A DNA stretch of 49,501 nt from an uncultured Lachnospiraceae bacterium (GTDB taxonomy: Bacteria; Bacillota; Clostridia; Lachnospirales; Lachnospiraceae). This document shows positions 1 through 8,576 of this stretch, in pieces. Position 1 is the first letter of the stretch. Each line of letters starts with the position of its first letter. The stretch covers positions 1-49,501 of the forward strand of contig CANQAR010000013.1 in assembly GCA_947588845.1 (NCBI GenBank), in the 5' to 3' direction. Both the position numbers and the translations under genes were made by a program. Below the pieces are notes generated by a model. It was given only the letters and a program-made list of their open reading frames with translations. It was not told the DNA's origin and made no database searches.

Positions 1-123
1 CGTGATATTGTCTATTGACGGAATAAATGAAAAATAAACGCAAACTAAAGCCGGATTCCGTTCATGCGTTTATCCTGTCCTCGAACTGTGCCGCGGCATT
101 TCGCACCCCAGACAATCTACTTA

Positions 124-1099
124 TTACACGGCAGCGGGAGAGATCCACTGACTTACGAGATCCGCACTGCGGTTGACCAGCTCAGCAATCATTTCCACAG
201 GCAGGCCTTTTTTATACATACGGACGGCAGTATTTTTATCGGCCTGCTGTCCGGCCTGTTCCACGGCCTGTGCCACAGCCTGTCTGACTATTTTTTCTGC
301 TTTTTCTTCAGCTATTTGTATAGCTTTTTCTTCAGCTATTTGTATAGCTTTTTCTTCAGCCATTTGTATGGCTTTTTCTTCAGCCATTTGTATGGCTTTT
401 TCTTCAGCTATTTGTATAGCTTTTTCTTCAGCTATTTGTATGGCTTTTTCTTCAGCCATTTGTATGGCTTTTTCTTCGGCCATTTGTATAGCTTTTTCTT
501 CGGCCAGGAGAGCGGCTCTTTCTTCTACTCTGGCGTCAATGACGTCCTTCATTAATTCTTCCATTGCCTGACACATATCGGACTCCCTCCTTATCTCATC
601 ATATAACGGTCTGTTTGCGGCTATACTTACCTGAAAAACAGCGTCCGCGTTTGCTTTATCGCCCGGACTGGTAAATGACGCAGTATCTTTAAGGAATTTT
701 CTGACATCCTCCCGGTCAGCCTTCTTTGAGAGAACGCGGAATGTATAATGACTCTTTTTGTCAAGCCGGCTTGTGACAACGACCTGAGTATCGAACAAAG
801 TATTTCCATGGACATAATACACGCCCGGATATTTTTCTTCAATCGTTCTCCCAGATTCTCTCAGTCTGGTAAATAATTCACGTGGGAAGGAATCCCTGAA
901 TAATGATACTGTGATCTCGTCCGCCGGGCTTTTTCTTCAGTATGAGCAGATCTGTCCGGAGAGGTTCCCTGCTCAGATTAAACTCTGTGATAAATGTGAG
1001 TTCGGACAGGTTTGCCCGGAATTCCAGTTCAGCGGCGCCGCAAAAACCAGGATGCCACGGAATCTTATCTGGCATATCTGTGATGGTGATCACCTCCAT
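124..1099 (-). pseudogene. Broken Rpn-type (PD-(D/E)XK) nuclease/transposase-like gene
   Basis: Two minus-strand reading frames together make up one protein of the Rpn/PD-(D/E)XK 'transposase' type. The N-terminal part (start 1099) contains an IPWHPGF-like segment and runs to LLILKKK. The C-terminal part starts in another frame with PADEITVSLF, continues through FPRELFTRLRESG and VYYVHGN, and ends at 124. The join lies near 928-935. From my knowledge of the family, about 55 codons are missing there, including the EYK catalytic strand, and the frame is shifted. The C-terminal part ends in a charged stretch of 8-residue AEEKAIQ-type repeats and a short helical tail. The gene is therefore inactive as a nuclease, although the 232-aa C-terminal frame stays open. 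Rpn proteins are linked to recombination and occur in many copies in gut clostridia. The missing length is estimated from memory of the family. Confidence 0.75.
300..500 (-). repeat. 24-bp tandem repeat coding AEEKAIQ(M/I)
   Basis: About eight copies of a 24-bp unit lie in the pseudogene and encode the octapeptide AEEKAIQ followed by M or I. Copies differ mainly at the Met/Ile codon and at silent sites (agctatttg versus agccatttg). The repeat is coding and has no spacers, so it is not a CRISPR array. Copy number probably varies by slippage. Confidence 0.9.
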
Positions 1100-1320
1100 G
1101 AATGCTGAAATTACTGTGTTGCTTACAGATTACTACAAGTTTATGGAAAAGTCAACAGTCAAAATAAACATACAAATAAATATAAAAAAATCACAAAAAC
1201 TTTAAGATATTTTTGCAGTTCATAAATAAGAATACGTCAAGTGCAGGCAGAAGAACTTTTCTGTGAAAGATTGTGGCAAAAGGGGATTTACCTTTCAAGG
1301 CTGCTTTCAGGGACAGAAGA

Positions 1321-1349
1321 TTGTATTTTATTCCAAAATATGGTAGAAT
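1321..1349 (+). promoter_or_regulatory. Sigma-A-type promoter for the Ig-like secreted protein
   Basis: TTGTAT and TAGAAT are separated by 17 bp and lie about 40 bp upstream of the start codon at 1388. The sequence from 1100 to 1320 is AT-rich, and I see no gene or strong hairpin in it. Confidence 0.55.
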
Positions 1350-1387
1350 AATTCATAAAATTTAATTTTCTACAGGAGGAAGTAACC

Positions 1388-2323
1388 ATGAAGAGAATAC
1401 GAACATGTATCACCGTTATTTTGATGGCGTTGGTGCTTTCGACAGGGATTTCTGTCGTGCTGCCGGAAATGGCGGGGCTGGAAACGCAGGCAGCTGCGGT
1501 CAAAATCAGCAAAAAGAAAATTACGCTTGAAAAGGGAAAGAAGTATCAGCTGAAAATATCCGGGACAAAAAAGAAGGTCACATGGAAGTCAAACAAACCG
1601 GCAGTGGTAAGCGTTAATTCCAAAGGAAAGATAACCGCAAAAAAGAAAGGTATGGCAAAGATAACTGCAAAGGTTGGAGGAAAAAAATATACCTGCACGG
1701 TAACTGTAAAAAGTAAAAATAATCCTATAGTTCCGGAGCAGACAGAGCCGCAGCCGGAGCAGACGGAACCACAGCCGGAGCAGACAGAGCCGCAACCGGA
1801 ACAGACAGAACAGCCGGAAAAAAGCGCGAGAGATGTATTAAAAGAATATATTGCAGAATACGGAAAAGAAAATGCAAATGGAGATAAGGTCATCACGATG
1901 ATTGCGCCGACAAATGGAAATCTTTATACTTATGGAATTACGTATGAAGAAGCCGAGAATAACTTCGTGTTTGTGATGGTTGGAGGGGAGGATGGAAGTG
2001 AGTATGCAATGTCCATGGCTATGCCATATGCGGCTGAGACATCTCTGAAAGCTGAATTCACCTATTTATATAGGAATATGTCTTACACGGCAGAAGCGGC
2101 AGTTAATATGAAAACTTACGATAGACATACAAATGCCGCATTTAGAATAACAAGTGTAGAAAATATTAATATGGATTCAGAAGGAGAGGCGCTGTTCACT
2201 AAGCTTGCAGATGAGCAATTAATAACGTCTATGGTAGGATGGGATATTCAGCTTACAGGTATGGTGAAGATAAACATGAGGGATATCGGATTCTTATCAT
2301 ATGATCCTGTCCTCAACAGTTAA
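1388..2323 (+). CDS. Secreted protein with Big_2 Ig-like domain and EQTEPQP linker
   Basis: This is a 311-residue exported protein. Residues 1-38 form a signal peptide (basic start, hydrophobic core, AAA at the end). Residues about 39-112 form a Lys-rich bacterial Ig-like group 2 (Big_2) domain with the typical pattern of ISKKKITL, VTWKSNKPAVVSV, GKITAKKKG and YTCTVTV. A low-complexity linker of four EQTEPQP-type 7-residue repeats follows. The C-terminal about 165 residues (from KSARDVLKEYI) match no family I recognise. The start is fixed by AGGAGGAAG about 8 bp upstream. I see no sortase motif or membrane anchor, so it is probably secreted or held to the wall non-covalently. It stands alone between a promoter and a terminator. 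The role is unknown; Big_2 domains usually serve as surface spacers or adhesion modules. The gene is more AT-rich than the transporter genes to its right. Confidence 0.85.
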   Translation: MKRIRTCITVILMALVLSTGISVVLPEMAGLETQAAAVKISKKKITLEKGKKYQLKISGTKKKVTWKSNKPAVVSVNSKGKITAKKKGMAKITAKVGGKKYTCTVTVKSKNNPIVPEQTEPQPEQTEPQPEQTEPQPEQTEQPEKSARDVLKEYIAEYGKENANGDKVITMIAPTNGNLYTYGITYEEAENNFVFVMVGGEDGSEYAMSMAMPYAAETSLKAEFTYLYRNMSYTAEAAVNMKTYDRHTNAAFRITSVENINMDSEGEALFTKLADEQLITSMVGWDIQLTGMVKINMRDIGFLSYDPVLNS

Positions 2324-2429
2324 GGAAAAAGGGCGGAAGCGTAATTGTGAACAAGGCATATCAGCCGGAAAATAATGAGAGCAAATAATCAATAATTTTG
2401 TAATAAAATAATAAATAAAACCAGTAAGT

Positions 2430-2472
2430 AAGCCGCCGTGTTCTTCGATGAGTTCAGGCGGCTTATTTATGT
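2430..2472 (+). terminator. Intrinsic terminator after the Ig-like protein gene
   Basis: AAGCCGCC (2430-2437) pairs with GGCGGCTT (2457-2464), followed by the T-rich ATTTATGT. It lies 107 bp beyond the stop codon. Confidence 0.6.
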
Positions 2473-2608
2473 AATGGATAGTTAATTTCGCTGGACAGGA
2501 AATGATAAGAAAAATATGAACGTCCGATTATCAATATACGGATAGACAACCGTGCGAAATTGCCGTATAATTATAGAAAATTCAGTCATTTGCTGGTGAT
2601 GAGCCAGC

Positions 2609-2774
2609 TTTTTACAAGTTCCGAAAGGATTAATAGAGAAACCGGTGCAAATCCGGTACGATCCCGTCACTGTGATAGGGAGTCTTCGAACATTATGTCA
2701 CTGGGTCTTCATTAGAAGATCTGGGAAGGCGTTCGAGGATGATGATCTTAAGTCAGGAGACCTGCTTGTAAAAA
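2609..2774 (+). promoter_or_regulatory. Cobalamin (B12) riboswitch aptamer
   Basis: The conserved cobalamin-riboswitch elements occur in order: GAAACCGGTGCAAATCCGG, then GATCCCGTCACTGTGAT, then CACTGGG and GGGAAGGC, then GATGATCTTAAGTCAGGAGACC. A closing stem P1 is clear: TTTTTACAAG at 2609-2618 pairs with CTTGTAAAAA at 2765-2774. It is followed by a terminator hairpin, so the predicted logic is repression at high B12. A small hairpin (GCTGG/CCAGC, 2592-2607) sits just upstream. The next gene on the same strand is the metal ATPase at 3031. The aptamer assignment rests on several conserved boxes; the regulatory direction is inferred. Confidence 0.9.
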
Positions 2775-2783
2775 TCTCAGGGT

Positions 2784-2819
2784 ATGATTCTTACGGTCGA
2801 TAAGAAACATCTTTTTTTC
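2784..2819 (+). terminator. Riboswitch expression-platform terminator
   Basis: ATGATTCTTA (2784-2793) pairs with TAAGAAACAT (2801-2810) with one mismatch and is followed by CTTTTTTTC. It starts 10 nt after the P1 stem of the B12 aptamer, as expected for an OFF switch acting by transcription termination. The stem is AT-rich and short, so termination may be partial. Confidence 0.6.
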
Positions 2820-2919
2820 GTGCATCTTTATGCAATTCTTTATCCTCTGTAAAAATCACCCACGGCACAATTAATTAAAGATTCCGCTGAAGGCAAGAAT
2901 GCATTTGCCAAATGACCAT

Positions 2920-2967
2920 GCCCTAAAGGACCAGCTTCGCGTCGCCCTAAAGGACTGGCTTTGCGTT
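2920..2967 (+). repeat. 24-bp imperfect tandem repeat in the ATPase leader
   Basis: GCCCTAAAGGACCAGCTTCG at 2920 recurs at 2944 as GCCCTAAAGGACTGGCTTTG. The two 24-bp units differ at four or five bases. They lie in the 210 bp between the riboswitch terminator and the ATPase start. I see no open frame in them. Confidence 0.7.
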
Positions 2968-3030
2968 GCAGATATGGCAACCTGGCTCATTGTCTGCGGA
3001 GTCAAACATTAAGCAGAGAGGTAGAAACAA

Positions 3031-5853
3031 ATGTCAAAACCAGAAGAGTACAGAAAACAAGCTCCGGATGAGGCATGTGACTGCGGCGAGGAACACGGCC
3101 ACAGCCACGGAGACGAGTGCGGCTGCGGAGAAGACCATGATCATCACGATCACGACCACAGCCATGAGGACGAATGCGGCTGTGGGGAAGATTATCACGG
3201 TCATGATCATGGACACGACCATGAGGATGAATGCGGCTGCGGAGAGGATCATCACGGCCATGATCATGTTCACAATCATGAAGAAGAATGCGGCTGCGGG
3301 GAAGATCATCACGACCACGGTCATAGCCACGGAAATGAATGCGGCTGTGGAGAAGACCACCACGATCATGATCATCATGGCCACAGCCATGGAGATGAAT
3401 GCGGCTGTGGAGAAGATCACGGTCATGAAGACGAGTGCGGCTGTGGAGAAGACCACCACGATCATGATCATCATGGCCACAGTCATGGAGATGAATGTGG
3501 TTGTGGAGAGAATCATCATGATCACGGCCATGAAGAGGAATGTGGCTGCGGTCACGATCACGGGCACAGTCACAGCCATCATGTAGAGGGGCATCCGGAC
3601 GACTGCGACTGCGAGATCTGTCATCCGCATGAGGATTACTGCGATGTCTGCGGGGAGAGTCTCGCGAACTGCACCTGTGAGATGCCGGACGCGGCAAATA
3701 AAAAGCGGGTGTACATACTGGACAATCTCGGCTGCGCGAACTGCGCCGCCAAGATGGAGGCAAAGATCAAGGCTCTGCCGGAGGTTGACTACGCAACAAT
3801 TACTTATTCGACAAAACAGCTGAGAATCTCAGCCCCGGATCCGGATGCGCTGCTTCCGACGATCCAGGATATCTGCAAGTCCATCGAGTCGGGCGTTATT
3901 GTACGGCCGAGAACCCGGAAGGTTCCGAACGCGGCCCCGACCATTTCCAGCGAGGAGAAGCATGGAAAAGCGGGGAAAAAGAAATTTTCGATCCCGAAAG
4001 AGAAGCTGGAGTTGCTCAGTATTATCCTTGGCGCCGTGCTGTTTGTGGCGGCGGAGGTCATTCATGAGAGCAGCGGTGGCGAGAGCTTCCCACCGCTGAT
4101 GATTGCCATATGTATTGTGGCTTATCTGGTTCTGGCCGGAAAGATTATCATGGCGGCGTTCACGCAGGGCCGGATTTTCGATGAAAATTTCCTGATGACA
4201 ATCGCGACGGTTGGCGCGCTTGCTACGCAGAATTATCTTGAGGCGATCGGCGTGATCCTGTTCTACCGCATCGGCCAGTATTTTGAGCACCGGGCCGTAG
4301 AGAACAGCCGTAAGGCGATCATGGGAGCGATCGACATGCGTCCCGACGTGGTGAACCTGGTAATCGGGGATGAGATCAAGGTGATCGACGCGGAATCAGC
4401 CGTGGTCGGCGATATTCTGCTTGTCCGCCCCGGCGATCGGATTCCGCTGGACGGCGTCATCGTGGAAGGCGAGAGCCGGATCGATACGTCCCCTGTGACG
4501 GGCGAGCCGGTGCCAGTGGCAGCAGGCTACGGCGATGAGGTGACGTCGGGCTGTGTGAACACTTCGGGTCTGATCAAGATCCGTGTGGAGAAGCTGCTGG
4601 AAGAGTCCATGGTCACGAAGATTCTGGATTCCGTAGAGAATGCGGCCGCGACGAAACCGCAGATGGAACGTTTTATCACAAGATTTGCAAGGATTTACAC
4701 GCCGATCGTCGTTGCTGTGGCGGCGCTGACCGCGATTATCCCGTCAGTTCTCACAGGGAACTGGGATTACTGGATCTACACGGCGCTGACCTTCCTGGTC
4801 ATCAGCTGTCCGTGCGCGCTGGTGCTGAGCGTGCCGCTGGCTTTCTTCTCCGGCATCGGAGCCGGGTCGAAGCTGGGCATCCTGTTTAAAGGAGGCAACT
4901 CACTGGAGGCGATCAAGAATATCACGACAGTCGTCATGGACAAGACCGGTACGATCACAAAAGGAAATTTTGAAGTGCAGTTTGTGGTTCCGGTGGACGG
5001 TATGGAGGAAGATCAGCTGCTTGCGTACAGCGCGTCCTGCGAGCTGAATTCCACGCATCCGATTGGAAACAGTATTATCTCTTATGCAAAAGAGAAGGGC
5101 ATTCAGATCGAGCGTCCGTCGAAAGTGGAAGAGCTGGCAGGAAGAGGCATCCGTGCAATCCTGAAAGACGGCGAGGTGTTGTGCGGCAATAAGAAGCTGA
5201 TGGCGGAATTTAACATAAACTTGTCAGAATATGACGATTCTTCCTACGGGACAGAGGTGCTGACCGCTTTGAACGGAAAATTCATCGGGCACCTGATGAT
5301 CTCGGATACGATCAAGGAAGAGTCTCCGGACGCGATCAAGGCGCTGAAGAGCATCGGCATCAAGACGGCAATGCTGACCGGCGACGGAGAGGCAAGTGCG
5401 CAGGCGGTGGCAAGGGCAACCGGCATCGACGAGGTGCACGCGAAGCTGATGCCGCAGGATAAGCTCAACGAACTGATCCTGATCCGCAACCGCAACGGCG
5501 CGGTCATGTTCGTCGGCGACGGAATCAACGATGCTCCGGTGCTTGCGGGAGCGGATGTCGGAGCCGCGATGGGAAGCGGCGCAGATGCGGCAATCGAGGC
5601 TGCGGACGTCGTCTTCATGAATTCGAGCCTGACGTCGATCGCGGATTCTGTGGAGATCGCGAGAGATTCCACGCGCGTCGCGACGCAGAACGTGGTGTTT
5701 GCCCTGGTCATCAAGGCGATGGTCATGGTGCTGGGCCTTATGGGAAGAGCGAGTATGTGGTTCGCGGTGTTTGCGGATTCCGGCGTGGCGGTGCTCTGCG
5801 TAATCAATTCAATCAGAGTGTTATACCGTTACAGAAAAAGATCTAAAAAATAA
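3031..5853 (+). CDS. P1B-type metal-transporting ATPase with long His/Cys-rich N-terminal repeat
   Basis: This 940-residue membrane pump exports metal ions from the cytoplasm using ATP. Residues 1-190 hold about nine units built on ECGCGED plus HDHxH-type runs, then a Cys cluster (CDCEIC, CDVC, CTC). Residues 227-295 are an HMA domain with GCANC (Cys235, Cys238). The P-type core follows: TGEP actuator loop, SCPCALV metal site (Cys593 and Cys595), DKTGT (phosphorylated Asp637), THP nucleotide motif, and GDGINDAP at about 829-836. The last helices carry a Lys (VIKAM) and an Asp (FADSG), as in the Zn/Cd/Pb group P1B-2 (ZntA/CadA). Relatives have about 700-760 residues; the excess is the His/Cys tail. 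The start follows GAGAGG 8 bp upstream. A B12 riboswitch lies upstream, which suggests a link to cobalt, although the metal cannot be fixed from sequence. The SBP gene follows 109 bp downstream. Confidence 0.93.
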   Translation: MSKPEEYRKQAPDEACDCGEEHGHSHGDECGCGEDHDHHDHDHSHEDECGCGEDYHGHDHGHDHEDECGCGEDHHGHDHVHNHEEECGCGEDHHDHGHSHGNECGCGEDHHDHDHHGHSHGDECGCGEDHGHEDECGCGEDHHDHDHHGHSHGDECGCGENHHDHGHEEECGCGHDHGHSHSHHVEGHPDDCDCEICHPHEDYCDVCGESLANCTCEMPDAANKKRVYILDNLGCANCAAKMEAKIKALPEVDYATITYSTKQLRISAPDPDALLPTIQDICKSIESGVIVRPRTRKVPNAAPTISSEEKHGKAGKKKFSIPKEKLELLSIILGAVLFVAAEVIHESSGGESFPPLMIAICIVAYLVLAGKIIMAAFTQGRIFDENFLMTIATVGALATQNYLEAIGVILFYRIGQYFEHRAVENSRKAIMGAIDMRPDVVNLVIGDEIKVIDAESAVVGDILLVRPGDRIPLDGVIVEGESRIDTSPVTGEPVPVAAGYGDEVTSGCVNTSGLIKIRVEKLLEESMVTKILDSVENAAATKPQMERFITRFARIYTPIVVAVAALTAIIPSVLTGNWDYWIYTALTFLVISCPCALVLSVPLAFFSGIGAGSKLGILFKGGNSLEAIKNITTVVMDKTGTITKGNFEVQFVVPVDGMEEDQLLAYSASCELNSTHPIGNSIISYAKEKGIQIERPSKVEELAGRGIRAILKDGEVLCGNKKLMAEFNINLSEYDDSSYGTEVLTALNGKFIGHLMISDTIKEESPDAIKALKSIGIKTAMLTGDGEASAQAVARATGIDEVHAKLMPQDKLNELILIRNRNGAVMFVGDGINDAPVLAGADVGAAMGSGADAAIEAADVVFMNSSLTSIADSVEIARDSTRVATQNVVFALVIKAMVMVLGLMGRASMWFAVFADSGVAVLCVINSIRVLYRYRKRSKK

Positions 5854-5962
5854 AAAGTGGGGTAAATGGATTGAGATAAGTCTGGCAGCGGCCGGAAAAT
5901 AAAAACAGGGAAGTAATTTTAAAAAATATATAAAGGATTGTATATCTAAGGAGGAAAAGGAA

Positions 5963-7513
5963 ATGAAAAAGAGCAAAATTGCCCTTATGACAGGGGCGGC
6001 GGCAGTATTGTCCATGGGGCTTGCAACCTCATCCATGGCGGCAGGAACACTGAATTTTGGATGTCAGAATTACGCGGGGGGCGTGATTAATCCGCTGTTC
6101 CAGGAGAGTGCGTCATGGAATACTCTGCGTTATGGTATCGGAGAGTGTCTGTTCAAATTCAGTGATTCCATGGAAGTGGAACCGTGGCTGGCGGAAAGCT
6201 GCGAGGTATCTGATGACCACAAAACCTGGACGATCAAGATCAAGGACGGTCTGAAGTTCTCGGACGGCTGCGATCTGACGGCCACCAAGGTCATGGAGTC
6301 CCTGCTCTGGGATAAGGAAGAGGGACCGAACGGCACCAGCAACCCGGAAAAATATTTGGAATTTGAGGCGGAGATTTCAGCGGACGACGCGACAAACACG
6401 GTCACGATCGTGACACAGACGGCGTATGTCGATCTCTCCAAGAATCTGGCGCATCCGACCATGTGTATCCTGGACGTCGCAGACACGGAGGATTTTGATC
6501 ATCATGCAATCGGAACCGGTCCGTATGTGGTTTCCAATTATACGGAAGAAGTAGGGTATGATCTGGTCGCGAACGAGAATTACAGAGAGAAAGTTCCGTA
6601 TGACGGAGTAAAGCTTCTGTACATGGGAGATGCGACCGCGAAGGCGATGGCGTTGCAGAACGGTCAGGTGGATCTGGTTGAGAATATCACGAACGTTGCG
6701 GATATCCAGGCGCTGCAGGAAAATCCGGATTACACGGTCGACATCGCAACCGGCGTGCGCTGCGGTTTCTCCTGGGTGAATTTTGACGGACCTCTTGGAA
6801 ACGATACAGTGAGAAAAGCGGTCATGATGGCGATCGACAGCGAGACGATCTGCGCAAGTCCTCTGGTCGGCGGACTCTACACCGCGGGATATTCCGTGCT
6901 TCCTTCCAATCTGGAGTACGGCTATGATTCTTTAACAAATCCGTACGCGTACGACGTGGACGGCGCGAACGCGATGCTGGATGAGGCGGGAATCGTCGAT
7001 ACGGACGGCGACGGTATCCGCGAGCTGGACGGAGAGAACATTGTCCTGAAATACAGCTACTATGACAACCGTCTTCTGAAAGAGTTCTCCCAGGCGCACC
7101 ATATGTACCTGGATGCGATCGGCATCGGCGTCAATGAGAACGAATCAGATTCCGAGGGATGCTGGGCGGAGCTTGCACCTGGAGAGTACGATCTGAGCAA
7201 TAACAACTGGACTACGGTCGGCACAGGAGATCCGACGGCTTACCTGGCCAACTGGTACAGCAAGGGAGAAAACTACAGCAGATATCACAATGATGAGTAT
7301 GATTCCCTCTATGAGGAGCTGCAGGAAGAACTGGATGCGGACAAGCGCGTGGAGATCATCACCCGCATGCAGCAGATCCTGATCGACGATGCGGCCGTTC
7401 TGGTGGACGGATATTATAAGAGCTCCATGATCTACTCCAAGAATGTAGGCAACGCGCATATCCACACCGCGGATTACTATTGGCTGTCTACGGAGATCAC
7501 ACCGGCAGAATAA
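5963..7513 (+). CDS. ABC transporter substrate-binding protein, family 5 (peptide/nickel type)
   Basis: This 516-residue extracytoplasmic solute receptor feeds the permease encoded just downstream. It has the SBP_bac_5 layout: LAESCEVSDDHKTWTIKIKD and LKFSDG near the N-terminus, GTGPYVV in the middle, VRKAVMMAID in lobe II, and DPTAYLANWYS towards the end. The signal peptide is unusual for a Gram-positive SBP: it ends in SSMA/AG (residues 23-28) with no lipobox, and the first Cys is residue 34. The protein may be cleaved by signal peptidase I, or its N-terminus may act as an uncleaved anchor. The C-terminus contains HIH, which could bind metal. The start has AAGGAGGAAAAGG upstream. Peptide is the default substrate; nickel or cobalt is possible given the B12 riboswitch and metal pump upstream and the NikD-like ATPase downstream. 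Confidence 0.9.
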   Translation: MKKSKIALMTGAAAVLSMGLATSSMAAGTLNFGCQNYAGGVINPLFQESASWNTLRYGIGECLFKFSDSMEVEPWLAESCEVSDDHKTWTIKIKDGLKFSDGCDLTATKVMESLLWDKEEGPNGTSNPEKYLEFEAEISADDATNTVTIVTQTAYVDLSKNLAHPTMCILDVADTEDFDHHAIGTGPYVVSNYTEEVGYDLVANENYREKVPYDGVKLLYMGDATAKAMALQNGQVDLVENITNVADIQALQENPDYTVDIATGVRCGFSWVNFDGPLGNDTVRKAVMMAIDSETICASPLVGGLYTAGYSVLPSNLEYGYDSLTNPYAYDVDGANAMLDEAGIVDTDGDGIRELDGENIVLKYSYYDNRLLKEFSQAHHMYLDAIGIGVNENESDSEGCWAELAPGEYDLSNNNWTTVGTGDPTAYLANWYSKGENYSRYHNDEYDSLYEELQEELDADKRVEIITRMQQILIDDAAVLVDGYYKSSMIYSKNVGNAHIHTADYYWLSTEITPAE

Positions 7514-7633
7514 CTTTTATGCCTGCGCTGCGGGCATTGTAAAGAGCGGGGCGTCTCTGGCAGGAACCTTAAAGGTATCCTCCGGAGATATCCCTGCTCT
7601 TTGCAGGCTTTCCTGTGAGAGGAGATGAATAAT

Positions 7634-8572
7634 TTGTCAAAAAAGCAACTGGGGCTCAGACTGCTGCAGATGCTGGTCGTGCTGATCGGCATCAGCTTTC
7701 TGACCTTTTTACTGACCTACATGGCGCCGGGCGATCCGGTGCGCACCATGTACGCGGCGACGGGAGTTATCCCCTCAGAAGAAGTACTGAACGAAGTGCG
7801 TGAGCAGATGGGCCTGAACGATCCGTTTTTCGTACAGTACGGGCGGTGGCTGACCAACTGTCTGCACGGGGATTTCGGTAATTCCTATGCTTACGGAAAA
7901 CCGGTGGTCTCGCTTCTGCTGGCAAGGCTGTGGCCGACGCTGAAACTGGCTCTCTTTTCCATGATCCTGATGTTGATCGTGTCGATCCCGCTTGGAATGC
8001 TTTCCGCGGTCTGTAAGAACGGGCCGATCGATTATCTGGTCCGGTGCATCACGTTTTTCGGCGTGTCGCTTCCGAACTTCTGGGTTGGCCTGATGCTGAT
8101 GCTCGTCTTCTGCGTGCGGGTAAACTGGCTTCCGGTAATCAGTTCCGCCGGTGATTTTAAGAGCATGATCCTGCCTTCTGTCACGCTGGCGATTGCCATG
8201 TCTGCGAAATACACCAGACAGGTGAGAACCGCCGTGCTGGAGGAACTGAATCAGGACTATGTGGTCGGAGCGACGGCCCGCGGCATTAAAAGATGGAAGA
8301 TTCTGTGGACGAACGTATTCCCCAATTCGCTGCTTCCGCTGATCACCATGCTGGGACTTTCGATCGGATCGCTTCTTGGCGGTACTTCCGTGGTAGAAGT
8401 TGTCTTTTCCTATCCCGGAATGGGAAATCTCGCGGTATCCGCGATCACGGCATACGATTATCCGCTGATCCAGGGTTACGTTCTCTGGGTGGCAGTGATC
8501 TACATGGTGATCAATCTGATTGTCGACCTGTCTTACATCTATATAGATCCGCGAATGAGATTAAAGAGGTGA
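7634..8572 (+). CDS. ABC transporter permease, DppB/OppB/NikB family
   Basis: This inner subunit of the importer has 312 residues from TTG 7634, or 315 from ATG 7625. It has about six membrane segments, the N-terminal FLLTYMAPGDP motif typical of DppB-type subunits, and the cytoplasmic coupling loop ARGIKRWKILWTNVFPNSL. It ends in a YIYIDPRMRL-type tail. The Shine-Dalgarno AGAGGAG (7618-7624) abuts ATG 7625 with no spacing but lies 9 nt from the in-frame TTG at 7634, so TTG is the better start. A hairpin (ATGCC/GGGCAT near 7519-7537) in the 111-bp gap after the SBP gene may lower expression of the permeases relative to the receptor. The stop is 4 bp before the next start. Confidence 0.93.
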   Translation: MSKKQLGLRLLQMLVVLIGISFLTFLLTYMAPGDPVRTMYAATGVIPSEEVLNEVREQMGLNDPFFVQYGRWLTNCLHGDFGNSYAYGKPVVSLLLARLWPTLKLALFSMILMLIVSIPLGMLSAVCKNGPIDYLVRCITFFGVSLPNFWVGLMLMLVFCVRVNWLPVISSAGDFKSMILPSVTLAIAMSAKYTRQVRTAVLEELNQDYVVGATARGIKRWKILWTNVFPNSLLPLITMLGLSIGSLLGGTSVVEVVFSYPGMGNLAVSAITAYDYPLIQGYVLWVAVIYMVINLIVDLSYIYIDPRMRLKR

Positions 8573-8576
8573 TGGT

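Noticed and set aside
300-500. Regular 24-bp repeats that could suggest a CRISPR array
   Set aside because: The units are head-to-tail with no spacers and encode an in-frame octapeptide repeat in the Rpn-type pseudogene.
3002-3763. Long His/Arg/Asp-rich frames opposite the ATPase N-terminus
   Set aside because: They are mirror frames of the His/Cys repeat in a clear P-type ATPase gene.
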